Assembly: GCA_037349105.1 (NCBI GenBank) | Contig: JAYJMM010000020.1 | Coordinates: 1 to 64,000, forward strand | Direction: 5' to 3' | Origin: Limnomonas spitsbergensis | Lineage: Eukaryota > Chlorophyta > Chlorophyceae > Chlamydomonadales | DNA length: 64,000 nt | Part shown: positions 16,201 to 29,800 of the stretch, in pieces | How positions within the stretch are numbered: position 1 is the first letter of the stretch | Layout of the letters: each line of letters starts with the position of its first letter | The notes under the pieces: model-generated | Databases searched by the model: none | What the model was told of the DNA's origin: nothing | Seen by the model: only the letters and a program-made list of their open reading frames with translations | Made by a program: the position numbers and the translations under genes

Positions 16201-19200
16201 GAAACGACAGACAAGGCATGAAATTCAGGATGGCAGGATTTAGAGGGTTTAGGGCCCTGAACTACCAGCACAGCCATGAACAGAAACGACAGACAAGACA
16301 TGAAATTCAGGATGGCAGGATTGAGGGGGTTTAGGGCCCTGAACTACCAGCACAACCATGAACAGAAACGACAGACAAGACATGAAATTCAGGATGGCAG
16401 GATTTAGAGGGTTTAGGGCCCTGAACTACCAGCACAACCATGAACAGAAACGACAGACAAGACATGAAATTCAGGATGGCAGGATTTAGGGGGTTTAGGG
16501 CCCTGAACTACCAGCACAGCCATGAACAGAAAGGACAGACAAGACATGAAATTCAGGATGGTAGGATTGAGGGGGTTTAGGGCCCTAAACTACCAGCACA
16601 GCCATGAACAGAAACGACAGACAAGACATGAAATTCAGGATGGTAGGATTTAGGGGGTTTAGGGCCCTGAACTACCAGCACAACCATGAACAGAAACGAC
16701 AGACAAGACATGAAATTCAGGATGGCAGGATTTAGGGGGTTTAGGGCCCTGAACTACCAGCACAGCCATGAACAGAAACGACAGACAAGACATGAAATTC
16801 AGGATGGCAGGATTGAGGGGGTTTAGGGCCCTGAACTACCAGCACAGCCATGAACAGAAACGACAGACAAGACATGAAATTCAGGATGGTAGGATTTAGG
16901 GGGTTTAGGGCCCTGAACTACCAGCACAACCATGAACAGAAACGACAGACAAGACATGAAATTCAGGATGGCAGGATTTAGGGGGTTTAGGGCCCTGAAC
17001 TACCAGCACAACCATGAACAGAAACGACAGACAAGGCATGAAATTCAGGATGGTAGGATTGAGGGGGTTTAGGGCCCTGAACTACCAGCACAGCCATGAA
17101 CAGAAACGACAGACAAGACATGAAATTCAGGATGGCAGGATTTAGGGGGTTTAGGGCCCTGAACTACCAGCACAACCATGAACAGAAACGACAGACAAGA
17201 CATGAAATTCAGGATGGCAGGATTTAGGGGGTTTAGGGCCCTGAACTACCAGCACAACCATGAACAGAAACGACAGACAAGACATGAAATTCAGGATGGC
17301 AGGATTTAGGGGGTTTAGGGCCCTGAACTACCAGCACAGCCATGAACAGAAACGACAGACAAGACATGAAATTCAGGATGGCAGGATTTAGGGGGTTTAG
17401 GGCCCTAAACTACCAGCACAACCATGAACAGAAACGACAGACAAGACATGAAATTCAGGATGGCAGGATTTAGGGGGTTTAGGGCCCTGAACTACCAGCA
17501 CAGCCATGAACAGAAAGGACAGACAAGGCATGAAATTCAGGATGGCAGGATTTAGAGGGTTTAGGGCCCTGAACTACCAGCACAGCCATGAACAGAAAGG
17601 ACAGACAAGACATGAAATTCAGGATGGCAGGATTTAGGGGGTTTAGGGCCCTGAACTACCAGCACAGCCATGAACAGAAACGACAGACAAGACATGAAAT
17701 TCAGGATGACAGGATTGAGGGGGTTTAGGGCCCTGAACTACCAGCACAACCATGAACAGAAACGACAGACAAGGCATGAAATTCAGGATGGCAGGATTGA
17801 GGGGGTTTAGGGCCCTGAACTACCAGCACAACCATGAACAGAAACGACAGACAAGACATGAAATTCAGGATGGCAGGATTTAGGGGGTTTAGGGCCCTGA
17901 ACTACCAGCACAGCCATGAACAGAAACGACAGACAAGACATGAAATTCAGGATGGTAGGATTTAGGGGGTTTAGGGCCCTGAACTACCAGCACAACCATG
18001 AACAGAAACGACAGACAAGACATGAAATTCAGGATGGCAGGATTTAGGGGGTTTAGGGCCCTGAACTACCAGCACAGCCATGAACAGAAACGACAGACAA
18101 GACATGAAATTCAGGATGGTAGGATTTAGGGGGTTTAGGGCCCTGAACTACCAGCACAACCATGAACAGAAACGACAGACAAGACATGAAATTCAGGATG
18201 GCAGGATTTAGGGGGTTTAGGGCCCTAAACTACCAGCACAACCATGAACAGAAACGACAGACAAGACATGAAATTCAGGATGGCAGGATTGAGGGGGTTT
18301 AGGGCCCTGAACTACCAGCACAACCATGAACAGAAACGACAGACAAGGCATGAAATTCAGGATGGCAGGATTTAGGGGGTTTAGGGCCCTGAACTACCAG
18401 CACAACCATGAACAGAAACGACAGACAAGACATGAAATTCAGGATGGCAGGATTTAGGGGGTTTAGGGCCCTGAACTACCAGCACAGCCATGAACAGAAA
18501 GGACAGACAAGACATGAAATTCAGGATGACAGGATTTAGGGGGTTTAGGGCCCTGAACTACCAGCACAACCATGAACAGAAACGACAGACAAGACATGAA
18601 ATTCAGGATGGCAGGATTTAGGGGGTTTAGGGCCCTAAACTATCAGCACAGCCATGAACAGAAACGACAGACAAGACATGAAATTCAGGATGGCAGGATT
18701 TAGGGGGTTTAGGGCCCTGAACTACCAGCACAGCCATGAACAGAAACGACAGACAAGACATGAAATTCAGGATGGCAGGATTGAGGGGGTTTAGGGCCCT
18801 GAACTACCAGCACAACCATGAACAGAAACGACAGACAAGGCATGAAATTCAGGATGGCAGGATTGAGGGGGTTTAGGGCCCTGAACTACCAGCACAGCCA
18901 TGAACAGAAACGACAGACAAGACATGAAATTCAGGATGGCAGGATTTAGGGGGTTTAGGGCCCTAAACTACCAGCACAACCATGAACAGAAACGACAGAC
19001 AAGACATGAAATTCAGGATGGCAGGATTTAGGGGGTTTAGGGCCCTGAACTACCAGCACAGCCATGAACAGAAAGGACAGACAAGGCATGAAATTCAGGA
19101 TGGCAGGATTTAGAGGGTTTAGGGCCCTGAACTACCAGCACAGCCATGAACAGAAAGGACAGACAAGACATGAAATTCAGGATGGCAGGATTTAGGGGGT

Positions 19201-22200
19201 TTAGGGCCCTGAACTACCAGCACAGCCATGAACAGAAACGACAGACAAGACATGAAATTCAGGATGGCAGGATTGAGGGGGTTTAGGGCCCTGAACTACC
19301 AGCACAACCATGAACAGAAACGACAGACAAGGCATGAAATTCAGGATGGCAGGATTGAGGGGGTTTAGGGCCCTGAACTACCAGCACAGCCATGAACAGA
19401 AACGACAGACAAGACATGAAATTCAGGATGGCAGGATTTAGGGGGTTTAGGGCCCTAAACTACCAGCACAACCATGAACAGAAACGACAGACAAGACATG
19501 AAATTCAGGATGGCAGGATTTAGGGGGTTTAGGGCCCTGAACTACCAGCACAGCCATGAACAGAAACGACAGACAAGACATGAAATTCAGGATGGCAGGA
19601 TTTAGGGGGTTTAGGGCCCTGAACTACCAGCACAGCCATGAACAGAAACGACAGACAAGACATGAAATTCAGGATGGTAGGATTTAGGGGGTTTAGGGCC
19701 CTGAACTACCAGCACAGCCATGAACAGAAACGACAGACAAGACATGAAATTCAGGATGGCAGGATTTAGGGGGTTTAGGGCCCTGAACTACCAGCACAGC
19801 CATGAACAGAAAGGACAGACAAGACATGAAATTCAGGATGGCAGGATTTAGGGGGTTTAGGGCCCTGAACTACCAGCACAGCCATGAACAGAAACGACAG
19901 ACAAGACATGAAATTCAGGATGGCAGGATTTAGGGGGTTTAGGGCCCTGAACCAACAGCACAGCCATGAACAGAAACGACAGACAAGACATGAAATTCAG
20001 GATGGCAGGATTTAGGGGGTTTAGGGCCCTGAACTACCAGCACAGCCATGAACAGAAACGACAGACAAGACATGAAATTCAGGATGACAGGATTTAGGGG
20101 GTTTAGGGCCCTGAACTACCAGCACAACCATGAACAGAAACGACAGACAAGACATGAAATTCAGGATGGCAGGATTTAGGGGGTTTAGGGCCCTAAACTA
20201 CCAGCACAGCCATGAACAGAAACGACAGACAAGACATGAAATTCAGGATGGCAGGATTTAGGGGGTTTAGGGCCCTGAACTACCAGCACAACCATGAACA
20301 GAAACGACAGACAAGACATGAAATTCAGGATGGCAGGATTTAGGGGGTTTAGGGCCCTGAACTACCAGCACAGCCATGAACAGAAAGGACAGACAAGGCA
20401 TGAAATTCAGGATGGCAGGATTTAGAGGGTTTAGGGCCCTGAACTACCAGCACAGCCATGAACAGAAAGGACAGACAAGACATGAAATTCAGGATGGCAG
20501 GATTTAGGGGGTTTAGGGCCCTGAACTACCAGCACAGCCATGAACAGAAACGACAGACAAGACATGAAATTCAGGATGGCAGGATTGAGGGGGTTTAGGG
20601 CCCTGAACTACCAGCACAACCATGAACAGAAACGACAGACAAGGCATGAAATTCAGGATGGCAGGATTGAGGGGGTTTAGGGCCCTGAACTACCAGCACA
20701 GCCATGAACAGAAACGACAGACAAGACATGAAATTCAGGATGGCAGGATTTAGGGGGTTTAGGGCCCTAAACTACCAGCACAACCATGAACAGAAACGAC
20801 AGACAAGACATGAAATTCAGGATGGCAGGATTTAGGGGGTTTAGGGCCCTGCACTACCAGCACAGCCATGAACAGAAACGACAGACAAGACATGAAATTC
20901 AGGATGGCAGGATTTAGGGGGTTTAGGGCCCTGAACTACCAGCACAGCCATGAACAGAAACGACAGACAAGGCATGAAATTCAGGATGGCAGGATTTAGG
21001 GGGTTTAGGGCCCTGAACTACCAGCACAACCATGAACAGAAACGACAGACAAGGCATGAAATTCAGGATGGCAGGATTGAGGGGGTTTAGGGCCCTAAAC
21101 TACCAGCACAACCATGAACAGAAACGACAGACAAGACATGAAATTCAGGATGGCAGGATTTAGGGGGTTTAGGGCCCTGAACTACCAGCACAACCATGAA
21201 CAGAAACGACAGACAAGACATGAAATTCAGGATGGCAGGATTTAGGGGGTTTAGGGCCCTGAACTACCAGCACAACCATGAACAGAAACGACAGACAAGG
21301 CATGAAATTCAGGATGGCAGGATTTAGGGGGTTTAGGGCCCTGAACTACCAGCACAACCATGAACAGAAACGACAGACAAGACATGAAATTCAGGATGGC
21401 AGGATTTAGGGGGTTTAGGGCCCTGAACTACCAGCACAACCATGAACAGAAACGACAGACAAGACATGAAATTCAGGATGGCAGGATTTAGAGGGTTTAG
21501 GGCCCTGAACTACCAGCACAACCATGAACAGAAACGACAGACAAGACATGAAATTCAGGATGGCAGGATTGAGGGGGTTTAGGGCCCTGAACTACCAGCA
21601 CAGCCATGAACAGAAACGACAGACAAGACATGAAATTCAGGATGGTAGGATTTAGGGGGTTTAGGGCCCTGAACTACCAGCACAACCATAAAAGAAACGA
21701 CAGACAAGACATGAAATTCAGGATGGTAGGATTGAGGGGGTTTAGGGCCCTGAACTACCAGCACAACCATGAACAGAAACGACAGACAAGGCATGAAATT
21801 CAGGATGGCAGGATTTAGGGGGTTTAGGGCCCTGAACTACCAGCACAACCATGAACAGAAACGACAGACAATACATGAAATTCAGGATGGCAGGATTTAG
21901 AGGGTTTAGGGCCCTGAACTACCAGCACAACCATGAACAGAAACGACAGACAAGACATGAAATTCAGGATGGCAGGATTGAGGGGGTTTAGGGCCCTGAA
22001 CTACCAGCACAGCCATGAACAGAAACGACAGACAAGGCATGAAATTCAGGATGGTAGGATTTAGGGGGTTTAGGGCCCTAAACTACCAGCACAGCCATGA
22101 ACAGAAACGACAGACAAGGCATGAAATTCAGGATGGCAGGATTTAGGGGGTTTAGGGCCCTGAACTACCAGCACAACCATGAACAGAAACGACAGACAAG

Positions 22201-23899
22201 GCATGAAATTCAGGATGGCAGGATTTAGGGGGTTTAGGGCCCTGAACTACCAGCACAGCCATGAACAGAAACGACAGACAAGGCATGAAATTCAGGATGG
22301 CAGGATTTAGGGGGTTTAGGGCCCTGAACTACCAGCACAGCCATGAACAGAAACGACAGACAAGACATGAAATTCAGGATGGCAGGATTTAGGGGGTTTA
22401 GGGCCCTGAACTACCAGCACAACCATGAACAGAAACGACAGACAAGGCATGAAATTCAGGATGGCAGGATTTAGGGGGTTTAGGGCCCTGAACTACCAGC
22501 ACAGCCATGAACAGAAACGACAGACAAGGCATGAAATTCAGGATGGCAGGATTTAGGGGGTTTAGGGCCCTGAACTACCAGCACAGCCATGAACAGAAAC
22601 GACAGACAAGACATGAAATTCAGGATGGCAGGATTTAGGGGGTTTAGGGCCCTGAACTACCAGCACAACCATGAACAGAAACGACAGACAAGGCATGAAA
22701 TTCAGGATGGCAGGATTTAGGGGGTTTAGGGCCCTGAACTACCAGCACAGCCATGAACAGAAAGGACAGACAAGACATGAAATTCAGGATGGTAGGATTT
22801 AGGGGGTTTAGGGCCCTGAACTACCAGCACAGCCATGAACAGAAACGACAGACAAGACATGAAATTCAGGATGGCAGGATTTAGGGGGTTTAGGGCCCTG
22901 AACTACCAGCACAGCCATGAACAGAAAGGACAGACAAGACATGAAATTCAGGATGGCAGGATTTAGGGGGTTTAGGGCCCTGAACTACCAGCACAGCCAT
23001 GAACAGAAAGGACAGACAAGACATGAAATTCAGGATGGCAGGATTTAGGGGGTTTAGGGCCCTGAACCAACAGCACAGCCATGAACAGAAACGACAGACA
23101 AGACATGAAATTCAGGATGGCAGGATTGAGGGGGTTTAGGGCCCTGAACTACCAGCACAGCCATGAACAGAAACGACAGACAAGACATGAAATTCAGGAT
23201 GGCAGGATTTAGGGGGTTTAGGGCCCTGAACTACCAGCACAACCATGAACAGAAACGACAGACAAGACATGAAATTCAGGATGGCAGGATTTAGGGGGTT
23301 TAGGGCCCTGAACTACCAGCACAGCCATGAACAGAAACGACAGACAAGGCATGAAATTCAGGATGGCAGGATTTAGGGGGTTTAGGGCCCTGAACTACCA
23401 GCACAACCATGAACAGAAACGACAGACAAGACATGAAATTCAGGATGGCAGGATTTAGGGGGTTTAGGGCCCTGAACTACCAGCACAACCATGAACAGAA
23501 ACGACAGACAAGACATGAAATTCAGGATGGTAGGATTTAGGGGGTTTAGGGCCCTGAACTACCAGCACAGCCATGAACAGAAACGACAGACAAGACATGA
23601 AATTCAGGATGGCAGGATTTAGGGGGTTTAGGGCCCTGAACTACCAGCACAGCCATGAACAGAAACGACAGACAAGACATGAAATTCAGGATGGCAGGAT
23701 TTAGGGGGTTTAGGGCCCTGAACTACCAGCACAACCATGAACAGAAACGACAGACAAGACATGAAATTCAGGATGGCAGGATTTAGGGGGTTTAGGGCCC
23801 TGAACTACCAGCACAACCATGAACAGAAACGACAGACAAGGCATGAAATTCAGGATGGCAGGATTTAGGGGGTTTAGGGCCCTGAACTACCAGCACAGC

Positions 23900-26800
23900 C
23901 ATGAACAGAAACGACAGACAAGACATGAAATTCAGGATGGCAGGATTTAGGGGGTTTAGGGCCCTAAACTACCAGCACAACCATGAACAGAAACGACAGA
24001 CAAGACATGAAATTCAGGATGGTAGGATTTAGGGGGTTTAGGGCCCTGAACTACCAGCACAGCCATGAACAGAAACGACAGACAAGACATGAAATTCAGG
24101 ATGGCAGGATTTAGGGGGTTTAGGGCCCTGAACTACCAGCACAGCCATGAACAGAAACGACAGACAAGACATGAAATTCAGGATGGCAGGATTTAGGGGG
24201 TTTAGGGCCCTGAACTACCAGCACAACCATGAACAGAAACGACAGACAAGGCATGAAATTCAGGATGGCAGGATTGAGGGGGTTTAGGGCCCTGAACTAC
24301 CAGCACAACCATGAACAGAAACGACAGACAAGACATGAAATTCAGGATGGCAGGATTTAGGGGGTTTAGGGCCCTGAACTACCAGCACAACCATGAACAG
24401 AAAGGACAGACAAGACATGAAATTCAGGATGGCAGGATTTAGGGGGTTTAGGGCCCTGAACTACCAGCACAGCCATGAACAGAAACGACAGACAAGACAT
24501 GAAATTCAGGATGGTAGGATTTAGGGGGTTTAGGGCCCTGAACTACCAGCACAACCATGAACAGAAACGACAGACAAGGCATGAAATTCAGGATGGCAGG
24601 ATTTAGGGGGTTTAGGGCCCTGAACTACCAGCACAGCCATGAACAGAAACGACAGACAAGACATGAAATTCAGGATGGTAGGATTTAGGGGGTTTAGGGC
24701 CCTGAACTACCAGCACAACCATGAACAGAAACGACAGACAAGACATGAAATTCAGGATGGCAGGATTTAGGGGGTTTAGGGCCCTGAACTACCAGCACAG
24801 CCATGAACAGAAACGACAGACAAGACATGAAATTCAGGATGGTAGGATTTAGGGGGTTTAGGGCCCTGAACTACCAGCACAACCATGAACAGAAACGACA
24901 GACAAGACATGAAATTCAGGATGGCAGGATTTAGGGGGTTTAGGGCCCTGAACTACCAGCACAGCCATGAACAGAAACGACAGACAAGACATGAAATTCA
25001 GGATGGCAGGATTTAGGGGGTTTAGGGCCCTAAACTACCAGCACAACCATGAACAGAAACGACAGACAAGACATGAAATTCAGGATGGTAGGATTTAGGG
25101 GGTTTAGGGCCCTGAACTACCAGCACAGCCATGAACAGAAACGACAGACAAGACATGAAATTCAGGATGGCAGGATTTAGGGGGTTTAGGGCCCTGAACT
25201 ACCAGCACAGCCATGAACAGAAACGACAGACAAGACATGAAATTCAGGATGGCAGGATTTAGGGGGTTTAGGGCCCTGAACTACCAGCACAACCATGAAC
25301 AGAAACGACAGACAAGGCATGAAATTCAGGATGGCAGGATTGAGGGGGTTTAGGGCCCTGAACTACCAGCACAACCATGAACAGAAACGACAGACAAGAC
25401 ATGAAATTCAGGATGGCAGGATTTAGGGGGTTTAGGGCCCTGAACTACCAGCACAACCATGAACAGAAAGGACAGACAAGACATGAAATTCAGGATGGCA
25501 GGATTTAGGGGGTTTAGGGCCCTGAACTACCAGCACAGCCATGAACAGAAACGACAGACAAGACATGAAATTCAGGATGGTAGGATTTAGGGGGTTTAGG
25601 GCCCTGAACTACCAGCACAACCATGAACAGAAACGACAGACAAGGCATGAAATTCAGGATGGCAGGATTTAGGGGGTTTAGGGCCCTGAACTACCAGCAC
25701 AGCCATGAACAGAAACGACAGACAAGACATGAAATTCAGGATGGTAGGATTTAGGGGGTTTAGGGCCCTGAACTACCAGCACAACCATGAACAGAAACGA
25801 CAGACAAGACATGAAATTCAGGATGGCAGGATTTAGGGGGTTTAGGGCCCTGAACTACCAGCACAGCCATGAACAGAAACGACAGACAAGACATGAAATT
25901 CAGGATGGTAGGATTTAGGGGGTTTAGGGCCCTGAACTACCAGCACAACCATGAACAGAAACGACAGACAAGACATGAAATTCAGGATGGCAGGATTTAG
26001 GGGGTTTAGGGCCCTGAACTACCAGCACAACCATGAACAGAAACGACAGACAATACATGAAATTCAGGATGGCAGGATTGAGGGGGTTTAGGGCCCTGAA
26101 CTACCAGCACAGCCATGAACAGAAACGACAGACAAGACATGAAATTCAGGATGGCAGGATTTAGGGGGTTTAGGGCCCTGAACTACCAGCACAGCCATGA
26201 ACAGAAACGACAGACAAGACATGAAATTCAGGATGGCAGGATTTAGGGGGTTTAGGGCCCTGAACTACCAGCACAGCCATGAACAGAAACGACAGACAAG
26301 GCATGAAATTCAGGATGGCAGGATTTAGGGGGTTTAGGGCCCTGAACTACCAGCACAGCCATGAACAGAAAGGACAGACAATGCATGAAATTCAGGATGG
26401 CAGGATTTAGGGGGTTTAGGGCCCTGAACTACCAGCACAACCATGAACAGAAACGACAGACAATGCATGAAATTCAGGATGGCAGGATTTAGGGGGTTTA
26501 GGGCCCTGAACTACCAGCACAGCCATGAACAGAAACGACAGACAAGACATGAAATTCAGGATGGTAGGATTGAGGGGGTTTAGGGCCCTGAACTACCAGC
26601 ACAACCATGAACAGAAACGACAGACAAGACATGAAATTCAGGATGGTAGGATTTAGGGGGTTTAGGGCCCTGAACTACCAGCACAGCCATGAACAGAAAC
26701 GACAGACAAGGCATGAAATTCAGGATGGCAGGATTGAGGGGGTTTAGGGCCCTGAACTACCAGCACAGCCATGAACAGAAACGACAGACAATACATGAAA

Positions 26801-29800
26801 TTCAGGATGGCAGGATTTAGGGGGTTTAGGGCCCTGAACTACCAGCACAGCCATGAACAGAAACGACAGACAAGGCATGAAATTCAGGATGGCAGGATTT
26901 AGGGGGTTTAGGGCCCTGAACTACCAGCACAGCCATGAACAGAAACGACAGACAAGGCATGAAATTCAGGATGGTAGGATTTAGGGGGTTTAGGGCCCTG
27001 AACTACCAGCACAACCATGAACAGAAACGACAGACAAGACATGAAATTCAGGATGGCAGGATTTAGGGGGTTTAGGGCCCTGAACTACCAGCACAGCCAT
27101 GAACAGAAACGACAGACAAGGCATGAAATTCAGGATGGCAGGATTGAGGGGGTTTAGGGCCCTGAACTACCAGCACAGCCATGAACAGAAACGACAGACA
27201 AGACATGAAATTCAGGATGGTAGGATTTAGGGGGTTTAGGGCCCTGAACTACCAGCACAGCCATGAACAGAAACGACAGACAAGACATGAAATTCAGGAT
27301 GGTAGGATTGAGGGGGTTTAGGGCCCTGAACTACCAGCACAGCCATGAACAGAAACGACAGACAAGGCATGAAATTCAGGATGGCAGGATTTAGGGGGTT
27401 TAGGGCCCTGAACTACCAGCACAACCATGAACAGAAACGACAGACAAGACATGAAATTCAGGATGGCAGGATTTAGGGGGTTTAGGGCCCTGAACTACCA
27501 GCACAGCCATGAACAGAAACGACAGACAAGACATGAAATTCAGGATGGCAGGATTTAGGGGGTTTAGGGCCCTGAACTACCAGCACAGCCATGAACAGAA
27601 ACGACAGACAAGACATGAAATTCAGGATGGTAGGATTTAGGGGGTTTAGGGCCCTGAACTACCAGCACAGCCATGAACAGAAACGACAGACAAGGCATGA
27701 AATTCAGGATGGCAGGATTTAGGGGGTTTAGGGCCCTGAACTACCAGCACAACCATGAACAGAAACGACAGACAAGACATGAAATTCAGGATGGCAGGAT
27801 TTAGGGGGTTTAGGGCCCTGAACTACCAGCACAACCATGAACAGAAACGACAGACAAGACATGAAATTCAGGATGGTAGGATTTAGGGGGTTTAGGGCCC
27901 TAAACTACCAGCACAGCCATGAACAGAAACGACAGACAAGACATGAAATTCAGGATGGCAGGATTTAGGGGGTTTAGGGCCCTGAACTACCAGCACAACC
28001 ATGAACAGAAACGACAGACAAGGCATGAAATTCAGGATGGCAGGATTTAGGGGGTTTAGGGCCCTAAACTACCAGCACAACCATGAACAGAAACGACAGA
28101 CAAGGCATGAAATTCAGGATGGTAGGATTTAGGGGGTTTAGGGCCCTAAACTACCAGCACAACCATGAACAGAAACGACAGACAAGACATGAAATTCAGG
28201 ATGGCAGGATTGAGGGGGTTTAGGGCCCTGAACTACCAGCACAGCCATGAACAGAAACGACAGACAAGACATGAAATTCAGGATGGCAGGATTTAGGGGG
28301 TTTAGGGCCCTGAACTACCAGCACAACCATGAACAGAAACGACAGACAAGGCATGAAATTCAGGATGGCAGGATTGAGGGGGTTTAGGGCCCTGAACTAC
28401 CAGCACAACCATGAACAGAAACGACAGACAAGGCATGAAATTCAGGATGGCAGGATTTAGGGGGTTTAGGGCCCTGAACTACCAGCACAGCCATGAACAG
28501 AAACGACAGACAATGCATGAAATTCAGGATGGTAGGATTTAGGGGGTTTAGGGCCCTGAACTACCAGCACAACCATGAACAGAAACGACAGACAAGGCAT
28601 GAAATTCAGGATGGCAGGATTTAGGGGGTTTAGGGCCCTGAACTACCAGCACAGCCATGAACAGAAACGACAGACAAGACATGAAATTCAGGATGGCAGG
28701 ATTGAGGGGGTTTAGGGCCCTGAACTACCAGCACAACCATGAACAGAAACGACAGACAAGGCATGAAATTCAGGATGGCAGGATTTAGGGGGTTTAGGGC
28801 CCTGAACTACCAGCACAACCATGAACAGAAACGACAGACAAGGCATGAAATTCAGGATGGCAGGATTTAGGGGGTTTAGGGCCCTGAACTACCAGCACAG
28901 CCATGAACAGAAACGACAGACAAGACATGAAATTCAGGATGGCAGGATTGAGGGGGTTTAGGGCCCTGAACTACCAGCACAACCATGAACAGAAACGACA
29001 GACAAGGCATGAAATTCAGGATGGCAGGATTGAGGGGGTTTAGGGCCCTGAACTACCAGCACAGCCATGAACAGAAACGACAGACAAGACATGAAATTCA
29101 GGATGGCAGGATTTAGGGGGTTTAGGGCCCTGAACTACCAGCACAACCATGAACAGAAACGACAGACAAGACATGAAATTCAGGATGGCAGGATTGAGGG
29201 GGTTTAGGGCCCTGAACTACCAGCACAGCCATGAACAGAAACGACAGACAAGACATGAAATTCAGGATGGCAGGATTTAGGGGGTTTAGGGCCCTGAACT
29301 ACCAGCACAACCATGAACAGAAACGACAGACAAGACATGAAATTCAGGATGGCAGGATTTAGGGGGTTTAGGGCCCTGAACTACCAGCACAGCCATGAAC
29401 AGAAACGACAGACAAGGCATGAAATTCAGGATGGCAGGATTTAGGGGGTTTAGGGCCCTGAACTACCAGCACAACCATGAACAGAAACGACAGACAAGAC
29501 ATGAAATTCAGGATGGTAGGATTTAGGGGGTTTAGGGCCCTGAACTACCAGCACAGCCATGAACAGAAACGACAGACAAGGCATGAAATTCAGGATGGCA
29601 GGATTTAGGGGGTTTAGGGCCCTGAACTACCAGCACAACCATGAACAGAAACGACAGACAATACATGAAATTCAGGATGGCAGGATTTAGAGGGTTTAGG
29701 GCCCTGAACTACCAGCACAACCATGAACAGAAACGACAGACAAGACATGAAATTCAGGATGGCAGGATTTAGGGGGTTTAGGGCCCTGAACTACCAGCAC

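Noticed and set aside
21579..21818. Open frames of about 70 codons on both strands inside the satellite
   Set aside because: They exist only because the 1-bp deletion near 21,690 shifts frame between monomers. Normal monomers contain stops.
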